From the NCBI GenBank assembly GCA_947499955.1, contig CANMQI010000001.1:1-64000 (forward strand): a stretch of DNA of 64,000 nucleotides. Direction: 5' to 3'. The notes beneath the pieces are model-generated. The model did no database searches, was not told the origin of the DNA, and saw only the letters and a program-made list of their open reading frames with translations. Of the stretch, positions 1 to 8,844 are shown in pieces (the first letter of the stretch is position 1; each line of letters opens with the position of its first letter). The position numbers and the translations under genes were made by a program. Origin of the DNA: an uncultured Granulosicoccus sp. (GTDB lineage: Bacteria > Pseudomonadota > Gammaproteobacteria > Granulosicoccales > Granulosicoccaceae).

Positions 1-2783
1 ACGGCCAACGCCACGGTCGGTGCATCGTTGACGTTGATAACCGTGATGGTGATGGATTCTTCCACAAAGGCCCCGGCGATATCAGTTGCACGTACCTTGA
101 TGGTCCGAGCACCGACATCCGCCTGTTCGGGTGTGCCCGACAATACCCTTATATCACCATCAAAGTTCAACCAGTCTGGCAGGCTTGACGCTGTCAGGGT
201 CAAGGCATCATCCGGATCCACATCCGCGAAGGTATTCGCCGGGACTGTATAGCTGAAAGGTGCATCCTCGTTCGTGTTTTGATCGGCTATCAGGTTGGCT
301 ACCGTCGGTGCGTCATTGACGTTGATGACCCTGATGATCAGATCCTGCTCGACAAATGCGCCGGCAATATCGGTTGCACGCAGAGTGATTGACAGCGCAC
401 CCACATCGGCCTCCGCCGGGGTGCCAGACAATGTATTGTTGTTGTCGTCGAAGCTCAACCAGTCGGGCAGCCCTCCGGCGCTGAGGGTCAATACATCACC
501 CACATCAATGTCTGCGAAGGTGTTGTCGGGAATTTCAAGACTGAAGAGTGCATCCTCATTGGTACGCTGGTCAGCGACAACATTGGCCACAGTGGGAACA
601 TCATTGACATTGCCAACCTCGATCTCGAAGCTGTCTTCTACCTGCGAATCACTACTGTCTGTCGCTCGGAGCGTTACAGTCAATGTCCCCACATCTGCAT
701 TGCCCGGTGTGCCGGAAAACGTGGCTGTGGTTTCATCGAAGCTCAACCAGGAAGGCAGGTTGATGGCACTGAGTGTCATAACCTCACCGGTATCGACATC
801 GGTAAACGTATCGCTTGGCACTTGGAAACTGAGTGTGCCTCCCTGGTCCATACGCAGATCTGTAACGGCTGTAGCTACCGTCGGTGCATCGTTGACGTTG
901 TCTACCGTGATGCTCATCGTATCTTCAACGAAGGCACCGGCGTTATCTGTCGCGCGTACCGTGATCGAATAGGAAGCAACATCACCCTGCTCCGGCGTAC
1001 CAGAAAAGGTGTTGGTCGTATTGTTGAAACTCAACCAGTCCGGCAGGCTCGAGGTACTGAGCACCAGCGTATCGTCGACATCAGCGTCAGCGAAGGTATT
1101 CGCCGGGATTGGGTAGCTGAACGAGACATCTTCATCGGTATTGATGTCTGCCAGAGCTGTATTGATTGTCGGTGTTGCATTCGGTTCGACTACCGTGATG
1201 GAGAAGGCTGGCAGCTGTCCGCTCGAAAAACCATTGCTGACACTGATCGTGATGTCGCTGAAGGTACCGACATTGCTCAATGTGGGCGTTCCTGTCAGTA
1301 CTCCCGTAGCGGTGTCGAATGATGCCCAGGAGGGCATGTTGAGGATACTGAAGCTCTGGCTGATGACCAATGCTGTGTTGTCCACCTCCGGCGCAAAACT
1401 GTAGGCAGTACCGGCTACAACGTTGTTATCGGGTGATCCGCTTAGTGTGATGGAAGGCGACACGTTGCAATCCGAGTTACCGGTCAAGGCTCGGTTGTTG
1501 ATCGAGACGTAGCCGCTATCAGTCGGAGCGTCGGCTCCACCACTGTAAGAACTTCCCCACGCGCTGATACTTCCATCGGCCTTCATGGCCGCGAATGCAT
1601 TTTTATTCGAGCTGATCGAAACATAGCCCTTATCAACTGGCCCTCCGTCCCCACCAGAGGAGGATTGTCCCCATGTCGTGATACTGCCATCTGCCTTGAG
1701 TGCGGCAAACGCATTCCACGTAGCACTTATCGAAATATAACCACTATCGGTCGGCTCACCTTCTCCACCACCGCTCGCACTACCCCAGGCGCTGATACTG
1801 CCATCGTCTTTCAACGCAGCAAAGGCGTAGCCGTTGGACTTGATGGAAACGTAGCCATTATCGGTGGGTTCACCCCCTCCCCCACTACTCGTATTCCCCC
1901 ATGCGATGATGCTGCCATCAGCTGCCAGCGCAGCAAATGCGATAATGTTGGAACTTATCGACACGTAATCTGCATCATCTGGTGCTCCATCGCCGCCAAA
2001 GTTACTTTCACCCCAAGCACTGATACTGCCATCTGCCTTCAATGCGGCAAAAGCATTTTGACTGGAGCTGATCGAAACATAGCCATTATCAACAGGTGCA
2101 TTGACTGAACTGGAAAAATCTCTCTTCCCCCAACTCACGAGACTGCCATCAGCCTTCAGCGCGGTGAAATTCCAGGCATTGGAGTGGATCGAGACATAGC
2201 CGCTATCGCTTGGTACCGCGCTTCCACCGTAGCTTGCGTCATTCCAACTACTGATGCTGCCATCAGCTTTCAAAGCCGCAAAGCCAAAGTATGTCGCAGT
2301 GATGGAAACATACCCATTGTCAACTGGTGCCCCCTCTCCGCCATAGCTCGAATCACCCCAGCTACTGATGCTGCCATCGCTCTTCAGCGCAGCAAATGCC
2401 TGGCTAGTCGAGCTGATTGATATATAGCCTTTATCAGTTGGCTCACCGTCTCCGCCCTTGGTTGAATCGCCCCAGGCACTGATGCTTCCATCAGATTTCA
2501 GAGCCGCATAAGCATATCGATTGGGCGTGATGGAAATGTATCCACTATCCGTTGGTGCATTCTCGCCACCTCGATTGACATTACCCCAGCTTGTGATGCT
2601 GCCATCACCCTTCAGCGCTGCAAAAGTATCTTCTGAGGGGTAAAATGGCGCGCTGTAAAGCCCCTGGTTATCGTTGAAAGCTGCATCCATATCCGCAGGA
2701 CAAGTAGCCCCCCAGGCCGAATGCAGCAACGGAGGTAACAACAGCAAACCAAGCGTCGAGCGGCGGACAAAATCACGAATCAT
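1..2783 (-). CDS. Partial giant secreted RCC1-repeat / cadherin-like repeat protein (C-terminus outside window)
   Basis: The minus-strand frame starts at the ATG at 2783 and stays open to the window edge, giving about 927 residues. Residues 1-26 form a signal peptide (RRSTLGLLLLPPLLHSAWG followed by AT). About residues 48-415 hold ten RCC1/BLIP-II-like units of about 38 residues, each built on FAALKxDGSISxWG and a Gly-rich turn, with a GYxSI strand between them. A putative Ig (He_PIG) domain follows, then 96-residue cadherin/CADG-like repeats that end in NVNDAPTV and contain LPxWLSFD and GTPexaDVG. Their DNA period is 288 bp. The architecture is typical of large adhesins or cell-surface proteins of marine Proteobacteria. 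Export and surface display are inferred. The C-terminal sorting signal is not visible, so the secretion route is unknown. The ribosome-binding site is weak (GGAAG just before the ATG). Confidence 0.85.
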   Translation of the reverse strand, partial: MIRDFVRRSTLGLLLLPPLLHSAWGATCPADMDAAFNDNQGLYSAPFYPSEDTFAALKGDGSITSWGNVNRGGENAPTDSGYISITPNRYAYAALKSDGSISAWGDSTKGGDGEPTDKGYISISSTSQAFAALKSDGSISSWGDSSYGGEGAPVDNGYVSITATYFGFAALKADGSISSWNDASYGGSAVPSDSGYVSIHSNAWNFTALKADGSLVSWGKRDFSSSVNAPVDNGYVSISSSQNAFAALKADGSISAWGESNFGGDGAPDDADYVSISSNIIAFAALAADGSIIAWGNTSSGGGGEPTDNGYVSIKSNGYAFAALKDDGSISAWGSASGGGEGEPTDSGYISISATWNAFAALKADGSITTWGQSSSGGDGGPVDKGYVSISSNKNAFAAMKADGSISAWGSSYSGGADAPTDSGYVSINNRALTGNSDCNVSPSITLSGSPDNNVVAGTAYSFAPEVDNTALVISQSFSILNMPSWASFDTATGVLTGTPTLSNVGTFSDITISVSNGFSSGQLPAFSITVVEPNATPTINTALADINTDEDVSFSYPIPANTFADADVDDTLVLSTSSLPDWLSFNNTTNTFSGTPEQGDVASYSITVRATDNAGAFVEDTMSITVDNVNDAPTVATAVTDLRMDQGGTLSFQVPSDTFTDVDTGEVMTLSAINLPSWLSFDETTATFSGTPGNADVGTLTVTLRATDSSDSQVEDSFEIEVGNVNDVPTVANVVADQRTNEDALFSLEIPDNTFADIDVGDVLTLSAGGLPDWLSFDDNNNTLSGTPAEADVGALSITLRATDIAGAFVEQDLIIRVINVNDAPTVANLIADQNTNEDAPFSYTVPANTFADVDPDDALTLTASSLPDWLNFDGDIRVLSGTPEQADVGARTIKVRATDIAGAFVEESITITVINVNDAPTVALA

Positions 2784-3115
2784 GACTTCCAGTCTCAGTG
2801 TCTTCCAGGAATCACGAGACTCCCCTGATCTTTTCAGACACCAGTCTCATGCGAAACACACCTTTCGCAACTATTGCGCCCATCGTTGCACTATCTAACA
2901 GGATGATTGGTCAATCTCTCAGGACGGGCTCAAGTGGAAACGCGTGCAGTTCTCAGTGATCGAAATTCCAGTATCAAGCGTAGGATAATCAGTTAGCTGA
3001 ACCTGCTGACGGATCTCATTTGTCACTCGCAAGCCTTTGCAGCAGCGATACCTACACCCCCGCGCGCTGATGCCATCTTGCTCGAACCACAGTCAACAAA
3101 ATCGACCCGATCACC
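2784..3115. other. Intergenic region between divergent genes
   Basis: These 332 bp separate the divergently transcribed repeat-protein gene and the small secreted-protein gene, so they should hold both promoters. No convincing RNA gene, terminator or repeat is visible. Short reading frames here have no family resemblance. Confidence 0.5.
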
Positions 3116-3649
3116 ATGAAACTACTCACCCCCATCGTCGCAACCGTATTGCTGTGTTCCAACCAACCGCTGATCGCAAGCATGGATATTGCCTTTGTCG
3201 AAAGCGCGCCGAAGGACTGGTTCTCGCTGACCAACAGCGGAGAGTGTGTTCTGGAAAATATCAGCATGACACTGGATCTGTCGGGTACAGCTGGCAAGCT
3301 GATTTTTGATACGACGTCCGCTGGGGAAGGCGTCGAGGTGTTCCAGCCATTCGAGACACGCGAAGGCAACGTTCAACTGACGTCTGCCAACACAGTGCTC
3401 GACGGTGAGAACAGACTCTCCGTGTTCGTGGACACGCTGGCACCGGGTCAATCGGTCAGTTTCACCATCGATGTGGATGACACCTTGCCAAAGAGTGAGC
3501 TGGGCAATATTCGCGTCAGCGATTCGGAAATGGCGGGCGGCATGGTCAGCCTGACTGTGGGGGACCAGCCGGGTGTCGAAGACATTTTCAATCACCAGGC
3601 GCTGATCTCGTTGCCTTCACCGGCCTGCGTGATGACCTCGGATATTTGA
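3116..3649 (+). CDS. Small secreted protein, resembles bacterial aggregation factor core-like proteins
   Basis: A 177-residue protein with an N-terminal signal peptide of about 22 residues (MKLLTPIVATVLLCSNQPLIA). The mature part looks all-beta: a strand with SAPKDWFSLTNSG, then DLSGTAGKLIFDT, then GVEVFQPFE and LAPGQSVSFTIDVDD. This pattern resembles a family of short periplasmic or secreted proteins annotated as aggregation factor core protein in marine Proteobacteria. That match is from memory of the family and is moderate. A Cys pair (C44 and C171) could form a disulfide. The gene stands alone. Its biochemical function is not known. Confidence 0.7.
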   Translation: MKLLTPIVATVLLCSNQPLIASMDIAFVESAPKDWFSLTNSGECVLENISMTLDLSGTAGKLIFDTTSAGEGVEVFQPFETREGNVQLTSANTVLDGENRLSVFVDTLAPGQSVSFTIDVDDTLPKSELGNIRVSDSEMAGGMVSLTVGDQPGVEDIFNHQALISLPSPACVMTSDI

Positions 3650-3769
3650 ATGATGGTTGGCTGATAGTCGTTTTGATGACGTTTCCACGAGACATCTCCT
3701 TGGCCCTGAGAGCTCGCCGCTTTGGACTGAGTAGACTATTCTCACCATCCAGCCTGACCGAACAACAGC

Positions 3770-4240
3770 ATGTCTGACAATCAAATCTGGGTAGATGCCG
3801 ACGCCTGCCCGCGCGTGGTGAAGGACATACTGTTTCGGGCATCAAAGCGTCTGGAGCTGACTGTCACGCTGGTTGCCAACCAGCCCATTCCAATACCCAA
3901 ATCCCGATTCATCAAGGCCGTCAGGGTGGGCAGTGGATTCGATGTCGCGGATAACTACATTGTCCAACACGCCATGGCGGGCGATCTTGTGATCACCGCG
4001 GACATTCCACTGGCGGCAGAGTTGGTGGACAAGGACTGTGCGGTGATCAACCCCAGAGGCGAGCTGTACAATGCCGATAATATCCGGGAGCGCCTGAACA
4101 TGCGCGACTTCATGGACGACCTGCGAAGCAGCGGCGTGGAAACGGGGGGACCACCGGCATTGAACCAGACCGATCGGCGTAACTTTGCCAATCAGCTGGA
4201 TCGCCTGTTGATGAAGCTGGTTGCCGGCAATCGTTCATAG
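3770..4240 (+). CDS. yaiI: YaiI/YqxD family protein (UPF0178, DUF188)
   Basis: A 156-residue protein covering the whole YaiI/YqxD family. The N-terminal motif [15 protein letters not shown], the central [10 protein letters not shown] and [11 protein letters not shown] segments, and the distal INPRGELY and [23 protein letters not shown] segments are all family hallmarks. The clustered Asp residues look like a PIN-like metal-binding site, but no activity has been established for the family. It begins with ATG and stands as a single gene ahead of the Lrp regulator. Confidence 0.92.
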   Translation: MSDNQIWVDADACPRVVKDILFRASKRLELTVTLVANQPIPIPKSRFIKAVRVGSGFDVADNYIVQHAMAGDLVITADIPLAAELVDKDCAVINPRGELYNADNIRERLNMRDFMDDLRSSGVETGGPPALNQTDRRNFANQLDRLLMKLVAGNRS

Positions 4241-4314
4241 AGAATCACCAGTAAACAACGGTATAGTGGCCGCTGAGCTGATGACACACACCGGTAAGGC
4301 ACCCACATTCACCC

Positions 4315-4827
4315 ATGCCAGACATTTCACTTGATGATCGCGACATCGCCATTCTGACGATCATCTCGCGCGAGGGGCGTATTGCGAAGACTGAGCTTGC
4401 ACGACGGGTGAACCTGTCGGCGAGTCCTTGTTGGGCGCGTCTCAAACGCCTCGAAGACCTGGGGCTCATCCGGGGTTACGGTGCCGATATCGCTCTCGAC
4501 GCTCTTGCCTCCCATGTTTCCGTGTTCGTCACGGTCGAACTGGGCAGCCACCGTGCCGACAGCTTCAAACGGTTCGAGCGGGCAATTGCGCAGTACGATG
4601 AGATCACCTCGCTATGGGCGCTTGGCGGCGGTTTCGACTACCTCATGCAAGTCGTGACAAGCTCTATCGAACGCTATCAGGCACTGATCGATGAACTGCT
4701 CACGGCCGATATCGGGCTGGAGCGCTATTTCACGTATGTAGTGACCAAGGAGGTCAAGCGAGGTGCTCCTCCCATCGGAGCTCTGCTTTCACCGACCGCT
4801 GATGGCGATGCAGAAGCGCAGGGTTGA
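4315..4827 (+). CDS. Lrp/AsnC family transcriptional regulator, DoeX-like
   Basis: A 170-residue Lrp/AsnC regulator. An N-terminal winged helix-turn-helix (LDDRDIAILTIISREGR, then TELARRVNLSASPCWARLKRLE) is followed by an alpha-beta RAM ligand-binding domain. The wording of both parts, including NLSxSPCWxRxxRLE, HRAxxFxRFE, GGGxDYL and the IGxERYFTYxVTKxVK end, is very close to DoeX, the regulator of ectoine degradation. The gene converges on a DoeD-like transaminase 28 bp away, which supports the link. The effector is probably an ectoine breakdown product such as diaminobutyrate (inference). A short acidic tail follows the RAM domain. Confidence 0.85.
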   Translation: MPDISLDDRDIAILTIISREGRIAKTELARRVNLSASPCWARLKRLEDLGLIRGYGADIALDALASHVSVFVTVELGSHRADSFKRFERAIAQYDEITSLWALGGGFDYLMQVVTSSIERYQALIDELLTADIGLERYFTYVVTKEVKRGAPPIGALLSPTADGDAEAQG

Positions 4828-4850
4828 AGGATAGCCTCAACCCTGCCGCT
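4815..4850. terminator. Candidate bidirectional terminator between convergent genes
   Basis: A perfect 10-bp inverted repeat (GCAGGGTTGA at 4818-4827 and TCAACCCTGC at 4837-4846) has a 9-nt loop, and three more outer pairs lie beyond a one-base bulge. It sits between the convergent Lrp and transaminase genes, and the Lrp stop codon lies inside the left arm. No U-tract is visible on either side, so termination is inferred from position and stem strength. Confidence 0.5.
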
Positions 4851-4855
4851 GGATA

Positions 4856-6244
4856 TCACGTACGGTTCGCAGCGCATCCGGTGATCTCACGGACGGCGTC
4901 TGCCGTGGCCTGTACGATTTGATCGGCTTCACCTTCGCTCAGGCACAGCGGTGGCGCCAGACCGATGATGTCGCCTTCGGGCATGGCGCGGGCGATCACA
5001 CCGGCACGTGCCATGGCTGCAACCACCTGTGCACCCACGGCCTGCTCTGCAGCGAAATACCCTCGCCCGTCTCGTTGTTCCACCAGTTCGACAGCCAGTA
5101 ACAGACCCTCACCACGAATCTGGCCCACGTGCGGATGGTCGCCGAGTGCGTCATTCAGTGCGTGTTTCAGATAGGCACCTGTATCGCGGGCGTTATCGAT
5201 CAGACCGAGTTCATCCACCAGCTTCAGGTTGGCCACCCCGGCGGCCGCGCCGATGGGATGTGCGGAATAGGTCCAGCCATGACCGAAGACACCGTATTGA
5301 TCTGTGCCCTGTTCCAGCACCTTCCAGACCTTGTCCGAGACGATCGAACCGGACAGCGGTGCGTAGGCCGAGGTCAAGCCTTTCGCAATGGTGATGATAT
5401 CGGGTTTCAGACCGTAGTGGTCTGAGCCGAACATGCTGCCCAGCCGACCGAAACCGCTGACCACTTCATCCGCTATCAGCAGGATGTCATGTCGAGCCAG
5501 TATCGTCTGTATGGCATCCCAGTAGCCTGCTGGTGGCGGAACCAGCCCACCGGTGCCCAATGCAGGTTCTCCAATGAAGGCCGCGATGGTGTCCGCGCCC
5601 TCATGTTCGATCAGCGCCTCCAGTTCGCTCGCACAATGAGCAACGAAATCAGCCTCGCTCATCGACAGGTCGTCGCGTCGATAATAATAAGGAGCCTCGG
5701 TATGCAGCACGCAATCAAATGGCAAATCGAACTGGCGATGAAACAGACCAAGCCCGGTCAGCGACCCACTGACGAGACCCGAACCGTGATAGCCGCGCCA
5801 GCGCGAGATGATCTTTTTCTTCTTCGGTCGACCGAGGACATTGTTGTAATACCAGACGATCTTGATATTGGTTTCATTGGCATCCGAGCCGCCGAGCCCG
5901 AAATAGACCTTCGACATGTTGTCGGGGGCACGCTCGAGAATCATTTTTGCCAATGTGATCGAGGCTTCTGTGCCATGGCCGACATAGGAGTGGTAATAAG
6001 CCAGCTCTCTTGCCTGCTGCGCGATGGCTTCCGCAATCTCCTGACGTCCGTAGCCCACGTTCACACAATACAAGCCGGCGAACGCATCCAGCATGCGATG
6101 ACCATTGCGATCCTCGATGAACACCCCATCGCCGCCCGATACTATGCGGCCCGATATCTCGCCACGCGCAAACTGTGCGAGATGAGTCGATGGGTGCATG
6201 AAATTCTCCCGATCCCACTGATCGAGTGTGTCATTCTTCAGCAC
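4856..6244 (-). CDS. Class III PLP-dependent transaminase, DoeD-like (diaminobutyrate/omega-amino acid)
   Basis: The preferred start is the GTG at 6244, because AAAGGAG lies 9 nt upstream. This gives 462 residues, the usual family length. The longer frame from 6391 adds residues with no family support. Visible motifs are the PLP-site Asp in LLIADEVVSGFGR (about D259), the Schiff-base Lys in ITIAKGLTSAYAP (about K288), GLGGSDANETNIK near residue 120, and GHGWTYSAHP. The sequence falls with omega-amino acid:pyruvate and DoeD-type aminotransferases. With the adjacent DoeX-like regulator, it probably removes the amino group from diaminobutyrate in ectoine catabolism. Other diamine or beta-amino acid substrates are possible. 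The other doe genes are not in this window. Confidence 0.85.
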   Translation of the reverse strand: MLKNDTLDQWDRENFMHPSTHLAQFARGEISGRIVSGGDGVFIEDRNGHRMLDAFAGLYCVNVGYGRQEIAEAIAQQARELAYYHSYVGHGTEASITLAKMILERAPDNMSKVYFGLGGSDANETNIKIVWYYNNVLGRPKKKKIISRWRGYHGSGLVSGSLTGLGLFHRQFDLPFDCVLHTEAPYYYRRDDLSMSEADFVAHCASELEALIEHEGADTIAAFIGEPALGTGGLVPPPAGYWDAIQTILARHDILLIADEVVSGFGRLGSMFGSDHYGLKPDIITIAKGLTSAYAPLSGSIVSDKVWKVLEQGTDQYGVFGHGWTYSAHPIGAAAGVANLKLVDELGLIDNARDTGAYLKHALNDALGDHPHVGQIRGEGLLLAVELVEQRDGRGYFAAEQAVGAQVVAAMARAGVIARAMPEGDIIGLAPPLCLSEGEADQIVQATADAVREITGCAANRT

Positions 6245-6491
6245 GGTGCTGTTTCTCCTTTCATCATGAGTCGTGTGGTTCATTCTAGGGACGACCCGGA
6301 AGTGAGTTGCTCCGGTACAGGCCCGATGAAAAGTGACATCAACTGAAATTTCCGAGCCTGGAAGCAGAACTGTCTGCGCCGATGGCAGCACCCGCCTGCA
6401 GCCGCATTGATGCCTTCCTCGTGTGCAAAATCAGGAATGGATCGTTCGTTGGCAGGCAGCACCACTCCGAAAATGATGGTAGCGTGCGCCC

Positions 6492-7205
6492 ATGCTCGAT
6501 ATCCTCTATCAAGACGACCACCTGGTCGCAATCAACAAGCCCAGTGGCCTGCTCGTTCATCGCAGTCTCATTGATAAAGGAGCGCAGGAGTTCGCCCTTC
6601 AATTGACTCGCGATCAGATCGGACAACGCGTCTATCCGGTACACCGCCTCGATCGCCCCACCTCAGGTGTTCTTCTGTTTGCCCTGAGCAGCGACATCGC
6701 CAGACAGTTGTCCGCACAATTTTTTGATCAGCAGGTTCGCAAGCAATACCTTGCTCTGGTTCGCGGCCACATTCAGGACAGTGGCCGGATCGATTATCCA
6801 CTCAAGGAGGAGCTGGACAAGCTGACCGACAGACAGGCCAACAAAGACAAGGAGGCTCAGAGTGCGGTCACTGACTACCAAGCCATTGAAAGATGCGAAC
6901 TGCCCCATGCCGTCGGTCGCTATGCCAGCGCTCGCTACACGCTGACAAGCCTGGTGCCTCTCACCGGTAGAAAGCACCAGCTCAGACGCCACATGAAGCA
7001 TGTGTTTCACCCGATCGTCGGCGATACCACGCATGGCGATGGGAAACAGAATACCTTCGTGCGCCAGCAGTATCACTGCCAGCGGCTCATGCTGCACGCA
7101 GCCAGTCTTCGCTTCTCACACCCGATCAGCGAGAGAACCATCGATCTTCAGGCGCCCTTGCACGAGGACATGCGCAGGGTTCTGACGGCGATGGGCTTTG
7201 CGTAG
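6492..7205 (+). CDS. truC: tRNA pseudouridine(65) synthase TruC
   Basis: A 237-residue RluA-family pseudouridine synthase without an S4 domain. Motif I (DILYQDDHLVAINKPSGLLVH), the catalytic motif HRLDRPTSGVLLFA with nucleophile D54, and the late RKHQLRRHMKH and HCQRLMLHA segments are all present. Length and motif wording match TruC, which converts U65 in the acceptor/T region of certain tRNAs. The enzyme acts in the cytoplasm. It is a single gene followed by a structured intergenic region. RluA-type specificity is less likely given the short N-terminus. Confidence 0.9.
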   Translation: MLDILYQDDHLVAINKPSGLLVHRSLIDKGAQEFALQLTRDQIGQRVYPVHRLDRPTSGVLLFALSSDIARQLSAQFFDQQVRKQYLALVRGHIQDSGRIDYPLKEELDKLTDRQANKDKEAQSAVTDYQAIERCELPHAVGRYASARYTLTSLVPLTGRKHQLRRHMKHVFHPIVGDTTHGDGKQNTFVRQQYHCQRLMLHAASLRFSHPISERTIDLQAPLHEDMRRVLTAMGFA

Positions 7206-7393
7206 CGTCACAAGACTTGTCCGGCGTTCGTGAGACCTGAACGGTGGACTTCATCGCCAGTCTTGACGCATCCTGAGCTCGCGACGTTCTCCAGCAGAGT
7301 CGGCAAGTCATCGTGAGTGGCTCGCCTCATCCTGCTTGTACCGGTAGGCAGTTGTACCCTCCGCGGCCTTTTCTCGGGAGACAACTGCCTACC
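7205..7393 (+). promoter_or_regulatory. Two structured elements upstream of the YitT-type gene (candidate RNA leader)
   Basis: The first element (7205-7269) folds from nested complementary blocks: GCGTC/GACGC outside, then AAGACT/AGTCTT, GTCC/GGAC and CGTTC/GAACG around a 9-nt apex. The second is a perfect 13-bp inverted repeat (GGTAGGCAGTTGT at 7343-7355 and ACAACTGCCTACC at 7381-7393) around a 25-nt interior containing CCGCGG. The start codon of the downstream gene is at 7423. The first hairpin could terminate truC, while the second sits where an operator or leader-RNA switch would be. The pairing is visible; the function is inferred. Confidence 0.45.
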
Positions 7394-7422
7394 CCACAGC
7401 GTGCCTTTCCCGGATTGCCCTC

Positions 7423-8046
7423 ATGCCCACACCCATTGTCCTGAATCAGCCGCAACCGAAACACAGTCTGCTCGAAGACGTGCAAGGCTTTGCGATCTCC
7501 CTGATCACCACCGCCATCGGTCTGTCGATCATCGCGCAGTTGGGATTCATCACGGGGCAGACGGCGGGTCTGGCGCTTGTCATCTCCTACCTGACAGGCT
7601 GGTCGTTCTCCTGGGTGTTCTGGCTGATCAATCTGCCCTTCTATGCACTCGCCTGGACGCGAATGGGTCGGGAATTCACACTGAAGTCGATTGCCTGCGT
7701 GACGATCCTCAGCGTGCTGATGGCGCTGATTCCGAATTGGCTGAGCTTTGACCATATCAACCCGCTCTTCGGCATCATCACGTTCGGCATCCTGACGGGT
7801 TACGGGTTACTTGGCACCTTCAGGCACAAGGGCAGTCTCGGCGGTCTGGGCGTCGTTGCACTCTATGCTCAGGAGCATTACGGGGTACGCGCAGGTGTTG
7901 TGCAACTGGCATTCGACGCCGTCCTGTTTGCCGTTGCCTTCTTCCTGTTCGAGCCATCGCGTGTACTGTACTCACTACTGGGTGCGCTGATCCTGAGCGC
8001 CGTCATCACCTTCAACCATCGCCGCGACAGGTATATCGCCGACTGA
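7423..8046 (+). CDS. YitT family (DUF161) membrane protein, short form
   Basis: A 207-residue polytopic inner-membrane protein with about five to six hydrophobic segments (roughly residues 20-45, 48-70, 80-100, 112-130, 150-175 and 178-195). The early GFAISLITTAIGLSIIAQLG segment, the NLPFYALAWTRMGREFTLKS motif and the later GTFRHKGSLGG and ALYAQEHYGVRAGVVQLAFD motifs are typical of YitT/DUF161 proteins. It lacks the C-terminal DUF2179 domain of the longer Firmicutes members. Its substrate is unknown. A 13-bp inverted repeat 30 bp before the start suggests regulated expression. Confidence 0.85.
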   Translation: MPTPIVLNQPQPKHSLLEDVQGFAISLITTAIGLSIIAQLGFITGQTAGLALVISYLTGWSFSWVFWLINLPFYALAWTRMGREFTLKSIACVTILSVLMALIPNWLSFDHINPLFGIITFGILTGYGLLGTFRHKGSLGGLGVVALYAQEHYGVRAGVVQLAFDAVLFAVAFFLFEPSRVLYSLLGALILSAVITFNHRRDRYIAD

Positions 8047-8078
8047 TACCGGCGTGGCCGACTCCGCAATGCCTGTTC

Positions 8079-8095
8079 GGTGTCGTCATGACACC
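8079..8095 (+). terminator. Small hairpin after the YitT-type gene
   Basis: GGTGTC and GACACC form a 6-bp stem with a 5-nt loop, 32 bp after the stop codon. No U-run follows, so this is at best a weak terminator. Confidence 0.3.
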
Positions 8096-8214
8096 TCACC
8101 GTTACGGCTGGCTTCGTGCCCCTGTCACTGGTACGCTGGATCCGTCGCGTTCATTGACCTGGATCGCACTCTGCGGCCGCGCATGAAACTGACGCAATGG
8201 AGGGGGCTTGCATC

Positions 8215-8784
8215 ATGGACACAGTCGAATTCACTCGCATGCAGGACGGCACGACCGAGGAGTATGCCTTTCTGGAAGGCCTCGAACAGCAATATGCTGC
8301 GGAACTGCCACGACGCATCGAGGCACAATTGCTTGGTCTGGCGAACTCGTTGAGCGGTTATCGTGTGAATCGCCTCGAGCACTCCCTGCAGTCAGCCACC
8401 CGAGCCTGGCGCGATGGTCGATCAAGAGATTACATCGTGGCGGCACTGGTGCACGATATCGGTGATGAACTGGCTCCGTACAGCCACAGTGAGCTGGCTG
8501 CAGCCGTACTGCGTCCGTTCGTCAGTGAGCGTCTGTACTGGATTGTCAGAACACACGGCATCTTCCAGATGTACTATTACGGCGAACAGACCGGGCAGGA
8601 CAAACATGCGCGTGAGCGTTACCAGGGACATGTCTGGTTCGATGATGCTGTCGAGTTCTGCGAACTCTACGATCAGAACTGCTTTGATCCGGCTTACAAG
8701 AGCCAGCCGCTGTCATTTTTTCGACCGATGCTCGAAGAGGTATTCACCCGTGAACCGTGGACTGTCGAGGGCAACCGTTCCTGA
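8215..8784 (+). CDS. HD-domain phosphohydrolase/oxygenase-like protein (COG4341 type)
   Basis: The start is the ATG at 8215, because GGAGGGG lies about 9 nt upstream; the ATG at 8197 would place that ribosome-binding site inside the gene. The 189-residue protein has an HD fold: H56 (EHSLQSATRA), H80-D81 (ALVHDIGDEL), H91 (SHSELAA) and H112 (VRTHGIFQMYYYG). The wording matches predicted HD phosphohydrolases related to PhnZ-like diiron oxygenases and myo-inositol oxygenase, so it may be an oxygenase and not a phosphohydrolase. No phosphonate genes are nearby. The substrate is unknown. Confidence 0.8.
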   Translation: MDTVEFTRMQDGTTEEYAFLEGLEQQYAAELPRRIEAQLLGLANSLSGYRVNRLEHSLQSATRAWRDGRSRDYIVAALVHDIGDELAPYSHSELAAAVLRPFVSERLYWIVRTHGIFQMYYYGEQTGQDKHARERYQGHVWFDDAVEFCELYDQNCFDPAYKSQPLSFFRPMLEEVFTREPWTVEGNRS

Positions 8785-8844
8785 CAGGTGTGGTTTGCAC
8801 CTTGGCTGTCCCGGGGTCGTTGGCATGGGTTATGATCGGTTACC

